A stretch of DNA of 64,000 nucleotides from Cliona cf. orientalis (lineage: Eukaryota; Porifera; Demospongiae; Clionaida; Clionaidae). Below are positions 1 to 11,900 of this stretch, in pieces. The first letter of the stretch is position 1; every line of letters begins with the position of its first letter. A model generated the notes under the pieces. That model worked only from the letters and a program-made list of their open reading frames with translations, did not search any database and had not been told where the DNA came from. The translations under genes and the position numbers were made by a program. Location of the stretch: the NCBI GenBank assembly GCA_963930775.1, contig OZ005704.1, forward strand, positions 682,001 to 746,000. The letters run 5' to 3'.

Positions 1-105
1 CAGTGGATGAAGGACTGTCAGGAGGAACTCCAGCCTCACTTTGATGAGGTCCACAAGTCAGTGTATGATGCAAGAGACAAAGGAATTTTCAGTGGTAAAC
101 TATGA
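1..105 (+). CDS. C-terminal exon of an unrecognised gene (partial)
   Basis: The window opens inside an open reading frame of 34 codons ending in TGA at 103-105. The peptide starts QWMKDCQEELQPHF and ends DKGIFSGKL; it is rich in charged residues and looks helical. I do not recognise the family. The frame is supported by an AATAAA signal about 120 bp downstream, and the gene converges on SPRTN. The 5' part lies outside the window. Confidence 0.5.
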   Translation, partial: QWMKDCQEELQPHFDEVHKSVYDARDKGIFSGKL

Positions 106-221
106 GGAATTAAAACAATATTATTATCGGCTTATCCCAATATTATTAATTTTATATAGCCTATAGTACATAAAACAACATTAAATTTTTAATTAGCCTC
201 TAGTGAATTATTATTGATGTG

Positions 222-227
222 AATAAA
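222..227 (+). promoter_or_regulatory. Poly(A) signal for the left-edge gene
   Basis: AATAAA lies 117 bp after the stop of the partial gene. Together with the minus-strand signal at 272-277, it means the two converging transcripts end within about 50 bp of each other. Confidence 0.6.
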
Positions 228-271
228 CGACCCTGTACCACATTTGCCATCTTTTAACAACCAAGATTAAT

Positions 272-277
272 TTTATT
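272..277 (-). promoter_or_regulatory. Poly(A) signal for SPRTN
   Basis: TTTATT on the plus strand reads AATAAA on the minus strand, 37 bp downstream of the SPRTN stop codon. Confidence 0.6.
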
Positions 278-313
278 CACCGAAATAATTATGAGTACGA
301 TGATTAATCAACT

Positions 314-1350
314 TCATAGATTGTCCTCGTCCACTATCCGTGACTCTTCCTCTGCATCGAAGCAGTAAGCAATGTGAGTGTTGATTATGGCCTGGGGGAT
401 GTTGGACATCCCACAAACAGGGCAGGTTTTGAAGTCCAAATCTCCAGTCGTTGTTGGTGAGCCTGACCCGCTTGCTATCTCTACTATATCATCATCATCT
501 GGCTCAACATAATCTGCTGGATCATCAAGATCAATAACACTATCATTTGTATCAGTGCGGTCAAGAATCACTACAGCCGAAGAAGACGATGGCCCTGCAG
601 CCTCTTGGCTTAGGTCAATGATCAAGTCCGATTCCGATTCTGGGTGGGTGGTGAAATTTGAAAATGATTCAATGGGATTTTCTTGTGCTTTAGGTGAGTC
701 AGCAGAATCTAAGATTATGACTTGATCCAGTTTAGGCCTTTTAGCTGCCGGTTTCGAGTTCGTATGTGAGTCAGAGAAATACTTCCTGATATCCTCACTG
801 GCAGTTTTACCCTTTTTCAGACGAGTAGGAGAGCCCCTCCCTTGATCATCTCTGGGGCGTTTTTGAGCTGAATTTCTGAGCCTCTCTGCTTCCTGCTGCC
901 TCTTCTCTGCAGCCATTCGCACCTTATCACGCATACTCAGCCCTCCATCGTCAACTCCGGCACTTGAAACTCGATCTCTACTGTCACACAGTCTGTGTCC
1001 AGTACCTTCAAATGGCTTGACCTCGCTAACAGGCACACCTGATTCACTTTTATTAGAACCATCTTCATTCTTTTTAAATAAATCCTTGATATTCATCGAT
1101 TTGTCCGGTTTTTTGTCATTATCGCACTTTGACTGTTTAGCGGCTTTCTTTTTCTTTCCGTAGTTTTCGGGTTCTTTGATTTTCTCATAGGTTCCCCCAC
1201 AGTTCTGTTGGTGCTGAGACCACCAGGGGTCTCTAGGAGATGGAGCTCTGTTCATAGCTCGCTTCACCAGACCGTAGTATGGATGTCTGAACTGACAAGG
1301 ACCATTGCACTTCCACCAGTGCTGACGATACTGACGAACCTGGTGTGTGT

Positions 1351-1409
<59 letters not shown>

Positions 1410-2281
1410 GTACATGTGAAACTGCAAAATAGATACTAGTAGATGGCTATACCTCATCATGGAAGCTGTGGTATACCTATAAGAACAAAGAGAAGTCAGC
1501 ATACACGACATAAAACACCAATGAATGCTGCTATACTTGAACACTTACGGTGATCTTGGCTCCAGTCATGTTATTGATGCGATCCATATGGGAAAGAAAC
1601 TTGGGCCCATGACCATCATGATCCTATCAATTGAATCAATGATTCCGTTAATATAATACCAACAGGAACGGTTTACTTACTCTGTAGTTTTCAGTCACAA
1701 ATAAATAGGCATGGATCATCTCGTGCTATTGAGGGGGGGGGGGGGGGGGGGTGGTGGAAGACGTACATGTAGCTGTTACTAATTTTCACTTTTAAGCATC
1801 CACCTACCAAAAGGGTTTGTACCAAGTCCTGCCGTGGACGTAGTTTCAGAAGTGGCTGACTCAGTTTGATGGAACAGAGTCCACCTCTTCCTTCATAGAC
1901 ACACACACCAGCACATCTGATGAGCAAAATTAATTACCATGTAAATTTATGCAATTTTGGGAATTTTTGGGGTATAGGGGTGCCATGGGGTGCTATTTTA
2001 ATCACTTACAGGGTCATCCTTGGGCTCCATTGCACGGCCACTCCGCTACTGACGAGCTTCCGCCAGAAAAACATGGCATCGTACTGTACGAATAGGTCGT
2101 GTATGTTGGGATTGGGGTCGCTCAGTTCCAAGCTCTTGTCCACGATGGATTTGGGATCCCAGCTACTGTCAGCGGACCAATTTTCCTGTGTTCTTTCATG
2201 CTTTCTTTGTTTGGTCTGTGTCTCTTTGTCAAACGCCTGCTGAAGGGAAAGAGCTATCGCCAAATCCAGATCCTCGTCCAT
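314..2281 (-). CDS. SPRTN: SPRTN (Spartan), DNA-protein crosslink metalloprotease
   Basis: Six exons join in frame to 516 aa: 2281-2010, 1916-1808, 1725-1681, 1623-1549, 1476-1453 and 1339-314. SPRTN is known as the replication-coupled protease that degrades DNA-protein crosslinks; human SPRTN is about 489 aa. Visible here are an SprT domain with the zinc-protease motif HEMIH (exon 3), DHDGHGPKF and the HWWKCNGPC zinc region. A basic/disordered tail follows with an SHP-like p97-binding box FEGTGHRLC, a weak PIP-like SEDIRKYF, and a C-terminal UBZ4 finger CPVCGMSN with H and C ligands near the end. The start is the ATG that opens DEDLDLAIALSLQQ, the usual SPRTN N-terminus. An (AG)n tract and a G19 tract lie in two introns. 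The gene is head-to-head with HAP2. Confidence 0.95.
1351..1407. repeat. (AG)n microsatellite in SPRTN intron
   Basis: A nearly pure GA dinucleotide run of about 55 bp sits a few bases from the splice acceptor of the last SPRTN exon. On the sense strand it reads (CT)n and probably serves as an oversized polypyrimidine tract. Confidence 0.9.
1733..1751. repeat. G19 homopolymer in SPRTN intron
   Basis: Nineteen consecutive G on the plus strand lie just upstream (sense direction) of the 45-nt exon carrying HEMIH. On the sense strand this is a C run. Confidence 0.9.
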
Positions 2282-2419
2282 TTTTCATTTTTTTTTTGTC
2301 GAGTCAGCACAACTAGCTCGTACCCGGGACGACCCCGTTCCAAGCTAAATTGGCGGCGCGCGCGGTTGCTATGGACTTCATGTACGTTCATGTATAATGT
2401 GGAAGGATCTCATCGAGCA
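2282..2419. promoter_or_regulatory. Shared SPRTN/HAP2 upstream region
   Basis: Only 138 bp separate the two ATG codons, so both 5'UTRs and core promoters must lie here. The segment has a GC-rich core (GGCGGCGCGCGCGG around 2351) and no TATA box that I can see. A short upstream frame (MDFMYVHV) lies just before the HAP2 start. Confidence 0.6.
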
Positions 2420-5400
2420 ATGAAGTTCTTATGGACCGTTTTTGCCTTATTTTTGGCATTTTACGTATTTGATATTGAGGCTTCTGTGTTTGCAAAGTCA
2501 ACTAAGACTGAGTGTGTTCTGCATGAGAAAGAAGGTGCGGATTTGATGACAAAAGATGGTAATCCTTGCAAGCAAAAATTGGTGGTAGCATTGACTATCA
2601 CTGGCAATGACGTAAGTCTTAAAATTTAATATCTAATTTCATAACACTAGTCCTATTAATTATTAGGGTAAAGCTCAGACTATTGAAGCAAATGTTGCAC
2701 GGATAGTGGATAAAACTGAAAAGCAGTTACGAAATGTTCAGCTTAAAAATCCAGTGCGAATCAGGATCAATAAGTCTCCCATGGTAGTTAATTACAGGCT
2801 GTATCAAGTTGGAGTAAGTAAAAACATTCATCTCTATTCTTTGTACATGTATATACTATTGCTGCCATCATAATAATTTCATACCAGAGTGTTTACAATT
2901 ATCCACATGAGCAACCAAGGCGCAAGCGTCACCGTCACTGCAAGGATGATTGGTATGCACACCACCAAGCTGTCTGTGGGTACGCCCATGACTCTGCCGG
3001 AGAAAGAATATTTGATAGCCAGGTGACAATTACTGCAAAAAGCTTATTGAAATAAGGCTATATTTCACATAATTTTTATAATTATAGGGGTTTTGCTGTT
3101 ATTGTGATATGGCAAGGAACAATCAGCAATGGCGTGGTCAAAGTGTTAATTGTATGGATCTAAGGAGAACAAACCTTGGGCACTGTCTAGTCTTTGATAA
3201 CTACCGGTAAATTGCTCATACTTTTTTTCCTTTCATAAACAAAATATGCTGATGCTAAAATTCATGTTTGTAGGTACTTTGTGTTTGGATTGTATCCACC
3301 GGAGCAGAAGTTTACGATAACCATTACAATAGAACAGCTGTCCTACAGTCGAAAAGATGGTGCCGACGTATGGACTACTATTTCCAGCCTTGAAATTGGT
3401 CCCCACAAAAGAATAGCCAAATCTGAAGACTTTTTTGTAAGTGAAAAGATTTTCAGTCCAAAAAAAACTATTGAAAGATTAAAACTGATGTATTTTATAG
3501 ATCAAAGCTGAGTATATTGCTGATTTTAATCCATCTATGTATGTCAAGAGTGCAAAACTGGCACATGCATACGTCTTGATACCTGACCAGGGATCGATAA
3601 AGAACTCCCTAGTCTATCAGGGCCAGTCTACAGCAGAACTAAACAGTTTCATCGGCTCCTTATACAATGTCTCAGAATGGATGGCAGTCAGTAAAGAGAT
3701 GTTTGATTTTACTGGCTCGACGTGTAATAAGATCGGCATTGGCTATGCTGGCTTCAGATATCAAGGTGACAGATGCACTACACCTGTTGGAAGGTAAACC
3801 ATTCCAATTTTTGAGAACTATAATAATATCAAAAATTTGCATGCATGCAGCTGTCTTGATAATCAGCCGTTTCTCTTATGGAAGCAAGATAAGGTATGAT
3901 CACAGATCATTAATATTCCTGTTAGGTTGTCCTCAGATCCTCCCAACTTTCTCACATACCGGTATTAATACTGGAAATGTGCCTAGGGACAAGGCTGTGA
4001 AAATTATTGAAAGTAGCCATTACTGTACGTATAATTATACAGAAGCTTCAGTCACAGGGGAAGAAAGGCCAGTACATGTTACACAACTATGGCAAAGTTC
4101 ACTCAGTCCCTCACACCAACGGAAAGATTAATTACCAGCTCAACTTTGTGGCCGATCGATCGACAAAGAGTGTAGTGATGCTATCCATGGTTGCTGATGA
4201 TATCAAGGTGGTGGTGCATAAGTCTCCTGGAAGGATCATTGAGGCATACATTGAAGCGTTTGAAGCTCTGGCCACCACTGGCGATCTGATTGTCATTGTG
4301 CAGAATATCGGTACCTTAACAGCTTCGTACAACGTAAGGATTAATTCTCATAGTCACATTGAAATAAATCATACATCATACATTAAGTTTTTTTTTACTG
4401 TAGGTCTTCATTATTCACTGCTCAGCAGGGATAGATCTTGTACCAGCCAAAATGTTAACACTGGATCCTAATCAAGTGGAGAATGTCACTTTTACCATAC
4501 ACTCCTTCCATGCAATTGGAAAGATTAACTACTGCAAGGGTATATATTAAATATTATTGTTAATGATAGTGTGATTGATGATAATAATTATCGATGCAGT
4601 GGAACTCTTTGACGCAGACAGTGAACTATTAGACAACATGACCGTTTCATTTGAAACACTGGATACTTGTTTCTGTTATGGTCACTGTGGATGTGCTGTG
4701 AGTTACAGCTCCACAAAATTCATATTAAATAATCGGCTTTGTTTAATTAATTTTGCCTATAGTGTGGTAATGATACGACCAACTGCCCTCCCCCTCCGCC
4801 CATGGCTAACAGCACCAGCGGTGATCTATGGAAGTGGAGCTTGCCTCGATGGCTAGAGTGGCTACCCAAACTATTCCGAGCAGAAACTGCCATGACCTTT
4901 ATGCTCATCTTCTGGATTATTATTCTCCTCTGGTGCCTGGGAAATATCAAGATATGTCACATGATCATTACGGGGGAAATCGACTTCAAAATGGTCACTG
5001 AGCCTGTCTCAATAGTGCTCTCAGTCTTAAAGAGCATTGCTACCAAAATCTTCAAGGAATTTCTTCCGGAAAAGTACGATGAATGTATAACAAGCTGTGA
5101 AAGATCCATCGTGTTCTGCTGTGCAAAGGCATTCTGTGTTCTATCACTCGGTCGAGCCCAAACTACCAATATTGAGCTAGCTGCAGAGAAGAAGGTGGGT
5201 AGAGGGTGGCGCAGGCCTCGTAACTGCAATGGGATGTGCTCGGGGGCAAAGGACGCAAGAAGGAGACACAGGAAGCAGATGAGAATCAACAAGAGAAAGG
5301 GAATGAAAAGTGATATACCATGGTATCAGAAGCCATACACCTGCACATGCAGAGTCAAGTGAGTGAAACATGCTAGAATTTAATGCAGTGGACAGTAGGC

Positions 5401-6471
5401 CACTGCTGCCAGGGTGCACATAATATTTAAACGCTAATGTGCCAAATTCATGGCTTTAAACACTATTACCTAAAATTAATTGACTCATCAATATCTCAAC
5501 ACAATTATTATTACAATGTCATGCATTCTCTAACTACAGGGACACAATGCCATGTTGTGAGATCTGCAAGGGCATGTTTTTCTTCTTCTATTGTCCCATC
5601 CTCCCACTGTTCTGGCTCCTGGAATACATCTGGGTCTTTGCTAGGCAGAAGTGGAGAAGGCACAAGAGAAAGAAGAGATATAGGGCATTGAGGGCAGCAA
5701 AGCAGAGCCAGAAGGACAAGACTTACCTCCTTCTCGACAAGTACAGCAGAGGGAAAGTTGAAAGAGAGATTCTGGACTTCAGCAAGGATTTGAAAGCCCA
5801 GAGACAGAAGAAGAAAATGGAAGGTACCACATGTTTTCAAGTGTATACTTATTATGCCTTAGCACAAACACTGGAATATTCCATTTTATTACTACCAATA
5901 CAGAAATTAAAGGGTTTGATCCAAATATTGAAGAGCTCAGTAAACTAGAAGCGGATGATGAAGGTAGACCTTCACAGGAAGAGAGCTCCTCCGATACCAC
6001 AGATGCTGATGAGGCTGGGGATCTGGAGGAACTGCTAGACCCTGGAGACCCGGTCTACTTCAACTATGCAACTGCAGAGAATACACCAGCCTCTCTTACT
6101 GTTAGTTTGAATCAATTGCAATAGAAAGTAGTCTTTGAATAAGTGTACTCATGATTTATTCTACAGGACCCAGGCAAGAGCTTTAGTATCAAGGGAAGGA
6201 TTATCACCATTGATATGGAAAATAAGCTATACAAATTTGAGCTGCACAGATATACAAATCAGGTATGTACAATCATATAAAATTAATGTGCAATGTTGTT
6301 TACTATTGAAATGCTGCAATAACGCAGGTGAAGCTAGTACGTAAAGGAAAGCTGTGTTCACTGATTCCTCCTAAACCACTCAACGGTCGTGAATTTGAGC
6401 ACAAGTTAGACTCAGTAGCTGTACCAAAACTGATCACTCTATCCCCACTGTTTCCATGTCTTAATCGTTAA
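2420..6471 (+). CDS. HAP2: HAP2/GCS1 gamete fusogen
   Basis: Fifteen exons join in frame to about 972 aa: 2420-2611, 2667-2813, 2888-3022, 3088-3206, 3274-3436, 3501-3793, 3851-3893, 4058-4333, 4404-4539, 4600-4697, 4763-5358, 5540-5823, 5904-6100, 6167-6262 and 6328-6471. HAP2 is the class II-like fusogen that merges gamete membranes. The start ATG opens a signal peptide (MKFLWTVFALFLAF). Family signatures follow: EASVFAKSTKTEC, the HAP2-GCS1 core IFDSQGFCCYC, CNKIGIGYAGFRYQ, CLDNQPF, SPGRIIEAYIEAFEAL and NIGTLTASYN. A transmembrane helix lies near residues 577-596. The cytoplasmic tail is long, basic and Cys-rich. It has a second strongly hydrophobic stretch near residues 744-766 and an acidic segment after that. 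Splicing of exons 7-8 was chosen to keep WKQDK joined to GKKGQYMLHNYG. Confidence 0.93.
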
Positions 6472-6621
6472 TCACTCATCTCCAGTATGCATGGTTGGTA
6501 TAGATCGTCACGCATGCGCATGCATTATTAATTTTTGCGTGGGTGAGGCACACCTGCACCATGTACCAGAGACGTAGCTACTACCGGTATACATTATCTT
6601 TCATCTCCTGGGCACACTAAT

Positions 6622-8533
6622 ATGGCGTGGTGTTTTGCTTCAGCTGAAGAGAGAGCAGCCACGCGCCGAAGCAGAGATATCGATCTATACCTTAAAAGGG
6701 AGGAAAAACGAGCTGCAAGTCAACGGAAAATCCTACTACTGGGACCCGATGAATCGGGAAAGTCCATGTTTTTGAAACAAATGCAATTCCTGTATGGTGG
6801 AGGATGGTCAGAGGAACACCGTCTCCAGCAGAGAACAGTTATATACTCTACCGTCCTAAACGGTATGAAAGAAGTACTCTGGTGTCTGAAACAGTTTCGT
6901 ATTCCACTTGAGAATCCAAAAAATAAGCAAAATTGTTCAGTATTTGAGGATTTGCGCGATAGGAGTGATTGTGGTATCACTACTGATGTTGGCTTCTCCT
7001 CGTATGTGGGACCATTGGTGTCGCTGTGGAGAGATCAAGGCATCCAGGAGGCCACCAAAAGGGCCAGGCTCTATACTCTAGTTAGTGATAATAATTGTCC
7101 TTCCTCAGGCTCTTGAATTAGGCCACAAATTCCAAAAATTATTAATTTTAATGATAACCCTGTATTAACGTCATCACATTCCTCATGTCACATGTACACA
7201 CACACTCATACAGAATGAGTCGTTTCATTATTTTATGAGCCGCATGGACACCGTTGGACAGCTGGTGAGTGCTCTGTTAATCTAGTCATAATTTTGTCAA
7301 GGTCATTATTAATATTAATCATTCATCGTCTCACAGAATGTACATGACATTTTAATATGAAAAACTTGACCACATCCCCAGTAGCTGCGTAGTTCATAGG
7401 GTAAAAGGTCGTCAATATAGTGCGTACACAGTCTAAGCCACATCAATGTCGGCGCCTCAATCGCAGAGATGGAGTCTGAGACCGACTCTCGGCTTCAAGT
7501 TTCGATGCTTCAATCAAAGGAGATAGACTCGACAGCACAGTACAGCTTCCAAACTTCAGATCGGTTGTGGCATGACGCGTGCTATAAATAGCGCAAGGCT
7601 AGCTTTATTTATCAACAGGATTACGTCAGCCAAGAGAACGCATGAAGTTCGGCCAGCATTACTTGTCGGAAAAAGTAGCACTCGGCTTTTAATGTATTCG
7701 CTGGATATGTATGTAAGTTAATGTATGATTCTGTGGATTTTCAGGTCTCAGAAGTGCTCTGTAAAGGCTCTGAATTTTAGCGCTATGACGACATAGGTTA
7801 CATCATAATTACAACATAATTACCTTATAACCGCAAAAAAGTAAATTTATACTGGGGATGTAATTATGTAGCTGAAGTTTATCAACCTATCCCCCTATAG
7901 GGCTATATCCCAACCCTCATAGACATCTTTCATTGTCAAAGTCTCACCATAGGCATCAATGAGCTGCAGCTGGTAGTAGGAAATAATTCTCTGACGTGGA
8001 GATTTATCTCCGTTGGTGATTCAAGAAGCTCACAGAGACGGTGGATGCATATGTTTGAGGGCGTAACTAGTGTTCTGTTCTTTGTCGCTGCAGATGAGTT
8101 TGACCAAACCCTGCCAGAAGATAGTACAACCAATCGTTTGAGAGAAAGCGTCACCCTCTTTGAGGTGATTTCAAACTACCCCTGGTTTAAATCTGTTCCA
8201 AAAATTCTGATTCTGAGTAAGTGTGATTTACTCGCGGAGAAAATCAAAATAAAGAACATCAGGGACTATTTCTCTAATTTTGAGGTACATGTAATTCATT
8301 ACTCGTATCGTGATTTTAATTATTTTATTTGTTTCTAGGGTGATCCCCGTTGTCTTGATGATGTGCAGAAATTTCTAATTGAGATGTTTGATAATGCGAG
8401 ACCTGACGGCAGCTCCATGAATGGGCTTAGTTACTTCATGACTGCTACAGACACTGCCAATGTCAATAGAATGTTCTTTGAGGTGAGGGAAGCAATCATC
8501 GGGGAATATCTAAAGCCTTATTATTTGTTATAA
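6622..8533 (+). CDS. Divergent heterotrimeric G-protein alpha subunit
   Basis: Four phase-0 exons give 362 aa: 6622-7080, 7214-7264, 7901-8284 and 8339-8533. Length and order match G-alpha: N-terminal SAEERAATRRSRDIDLYLKRE, G1 region LLLGPDESGKSMFLKQM, helical domain, YIPT before switch I, switch II region, FEGVTSVLFFVA, YPWFKSVPKILILSKCDLL, and the C-terminal ATDTANV helix. Several key residues are changed: GxGESGKS is PDESGKSM, the switch I Arg is absent (FHCQSLTIGI), DVGGQ is SVGDS, and NKxD is SKCD. There is no Gly2 for myristoylation, but Cys4 could be palmitoylated. It should hydrolyse GTP poorly, or not use nucleotide normally. The reading frame is intact across all exons, so it is more likely a neofunctionalised paralogue than a pseudogene. 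It starts 150 bp after the HAP2 stop, on the same strand. Confidence 0.88.
7400..7715 (+). repeat. Dispersed element, copy a (intron of G-alpha gene)
   Basis: This stretch is clearly similar to the reverse complement of 48535-48912. Shared blocks include GGTAAAAGGTCGTCAATA, CAAGTTTCGATGCTTCAATC, AGCGCAAGGCTAGCTTTATT and ATTCGCTGGATA-like ends, spread over more than 300 bp. No conserved reading frame spans both copies. I see no terminal inverted repeats, so a SINE or a decayed non-autonomous element is possible. Confidence 0.7.
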
Positions 8534-8832
8534 ATTCTGTTTTTGGTAGTATAATAATTAAATTTTCAACTCGATCCACTTCAATCATTCGATACCATGA
8601 CAATGCCACGCATATGTTTCACTACAATTACTATTAAGTCCATGAAAATATAATAATTATTGTTTAGCATGATCATAGCACTGTCAAAAAACTTTTTTCC
8701 AATAATACAACAGCACAATATTATTTTCAGTATCATTTTATATTATTATGCACAATATACAAGTGTACATCCAAGAAAAAGGTGGAAAAAACCAACAACG
8801 TGACAACTGCAATAGTAATAACATTCAATAAC

Positions 8833-8838
8833 TTTATT
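8833..8838 (-). promoter_or_regulatory. Poly(A) signal for ARID4
   Basis: AATAAA on the minus strand lies about 110 bp past the ARID4 stop codon, close to an A19 run on the plus strand at 8861-8878. Confidence 0.5.
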
Positions 8839-8946
8839 ATTGTAACAATGACCAAACCAAAAAAAAAAAAAAAAAAAACACCTCATGAAACATTGGGGCT
8901 GGTGATAAAGGGGTAAGGGATCAGAGTTCAAAGGGGTTTCCCCCCA

Positions 8947-11900
8947 TCAGTGGCACTCCACGGCAACAGGCGGAGTCGGTCGTCCACCTGTACCAGCTCC
9001 ACCACCTCCTTCAGAAGTAGCGGTGTTGCCAGCCGACAGAGGTGAGGCGGAGTGTCGAGAGCGCGCCCCTGCACTGCCACAGGACCCTGCCATCGCTGTA
9101 GCTGCAGCTTGAGCCTGACTAGCTGCAAGACGGGCAGCTAGAGAGAGAGAGAGAGAGACTAATAAATTGATTAGCAGTATATTATACTTTGTTCTTTTTG
9201 GGGGGGGGGGGGGGGGGGGGGGTTAGGACAGTTATGCTTCTCCAGTGTTTTATGATGCTGCCAATGGCCGAAACGTTATACTATTATAATATATTCTAGT
9301 CGGTTATCAGTACTCTTCTTACCTTCTCTCTCCTTCTTCCTTGCTTTTCTTCTCTTCCGATCGAGGTTATTCACCTCCGTCTTTAGCTCCACCCATTTCT
9401 TTTGGATGGTCTTCATTTGTTCCTCAATCAAGACCACTTTCTCAGTGCTGCTCATCACTGGCAGTTGAGCTGTGGCAGCATCACAACAAAAAATACTCAT
9501 AATTATCACACCGAAAGTACATGTAGTAAGGATTATCGCAAACATCTGCACACACACACACACCATCGAATTCAACTTACCAAAGTCCACCATAAAGTTC
9601 AACTTTGCTCTCCTGGCCTTCCTTCTCTCCTCGTACTGCTCCTCTGTCTCGTAGCTTCGCCGTCTCCTCTTTCCCGTGTCGGGCGACTGTGACCCCTTAC
9701 TCCTCGAATGATGGTGCTGCTCACTCGCCGCTGGTGGGGACCGTTCCTTCTCGCTCGAGGAATTATCCGACATTGTGGAAGATGACGGGGAGTCTTGACT
9801 TTGTGCACTCGATTCGTCCATGTCGATCCTAGCCTCTTCCGCTTCCCCTCTCTCCTGGATGGTGCTTTCTGTTGGTCGAAGTACGCCGTTCTTACCCACG
9901 AGCAGAGTAGCAGCAGCAGAAGAGGGAGCGGAGCCCGAGAAAGAGCTAGAGAGAGAGGAACTTGAAGAGGAGTGGTGGAGTTTCTTTGAAGAGGAGTTGG
10001 ACGGGTGAATTGGCGAGCAGGGAGGAGAAGGGGACAGCTCGGTGGCCGACTGACTCATGGAGGAGGGGGAGTCAACCGGATGCTGTGGAATCGAGGAGGA
10101 GTAAGACTCGGGGCGAGTAGAAAACGCATCCACATCAATCTTCTTCAAAGGAATACTGGGGCGAGCTCGTGGAGAAGGGCTGTGCCTGGCTGCCGAGACG
10201 TGTCTCACCGGCTGTACAACAGGCTTCAGGTCTCCGCTCATCATTCCTGGGACACGCTCAGAGCAGAACAGAGCGCTGGCTGCGGCGTCAATAGCTTGCT
10301 GCTGCTGTTGCTGTAAGGGAGGTGGTGTTGGTGTACACGTAACGGTAGCTACCACAGGGGGTGGCGGTGGTGGTCCGGACGCCGCCTGCTGCATGACATT
10401 GTGCATTTGTAGCAGGTGAGGAGGAAAGATGTTCATAACTTCAGCAGCTCTACTCATCTGAGCCATCTCGGGCTTTAGCCCACCGTGGTGGATGGACGGC
10501 GGAAAATCTCTCATGGCAGCTGTTGTCACGGGCGGGGTAGCAGTCACGTTCGGCCATCCAGTTGTTCTTTCCTCGCTTCTTTCTCTCTTCACTTTCACAC
10601 TGTTGTTGTGATGTCCCTTCCCCAAACGGTCGTTCTTGCTCATAGTGCCACTACTGACATCGCACACACTGCCGTTAAGACCAGAAGCCACACCCCCTCT
10701 ATTAGTAGCTGGGGTATGCTTGTGGTTCAGCGTCACAGGCTGCTGTGATGTGGTAGTGGTCATCAATCGAACAGGCGGAACTGTAGTGAAAACAGGCATG
10801 GGCGATGATACTGAACAGACACTGTCACCCTCAATTCTCTTCAGGTCAGTCATGTGACCTCCCGAAGGGGGAGGAGTCACGGAGGATATGGGTGTGGTCA
10901 CGGGAGTGACAAAATTCGGTACCATGGTAACAGCCGGTATGTGGTTTGGAGTCGAAGTAGCCGAAGAGTTTGTAGCGAAGTGAGCTTGCGAGCCGACAAC
11001 GGGTCCAGGTGTCATTTGGTGAGGAGGTGTCTCAGTCGCTTGTGATGGTCTCCTTCTCTTGGCCCCTCTTCCACTTCCCTTCCCATTGCTGCCACTACCA
11101 CCACTCTTGCTACCACTAGCATGATGATTCTGCTGACTAGGCAAATGTCCTCCTCCATTGAGCATCTTTCCCACTGTCGACGTGGGGACAGTGACCGGGG
11201 TCAAAGGGCATGACAGGCCAGTGGCAGCGGCCGGATGCTTGTGGTGGTTGGGGGCCATCGATAGCTTCTCGTTGCCACTACTCAGAGGGGTGGGCATGGT
11301 TTCGTTGCCACTTTCCGACATCTTTCTCTTTGAGTAGTGTGGTGGTTGTTGGGGCGTGGCCATCGTACTGCTAGGGGCGGAGCTTGATGAAGGGTAAGGG
11401 ACGTTGGTGCCTGATGGTCCATCGCTGGAGGCTCGGGTCTGCATTGCCTTCTTCTTGTTTGCCTTTTTCTAAAGTAGAATGTGTGCATAATATCAAAAAT
11501 TTTCAAGGCACGTTTTCTGCAGTCCTAGAGCCAGTACTCTCTCTCAAGTATATCTACCGTATAGCCGGAAATATTGGCGGGAATTAAATTTGGCGGTTGA
11601 GCCCAAAATCAGAATATTGGTGAATTTAAATTTGGCGGTTCGGTACGGGATCGCCATACATGCGAGTAGGAAATTTTGGCAGATTTTAATTTGACGGTTG
11701 TAATATAGACAGCCAAACCGCCAAATTTTCCAGCTATACGGTATATTATTAGCGTATAACAGGCAGCCCCTTACCTTTGCATACTGCGGTCTTGTTGCCT
11801 TGCTAGGCCCCGTCACCTTCTCTGCTATCCTGGCCTCGTTGATCCACTCATCGTAACGGGTGTTCCATCCGTTATAGTGCACCAGGTAGTCCCTCCCCAT

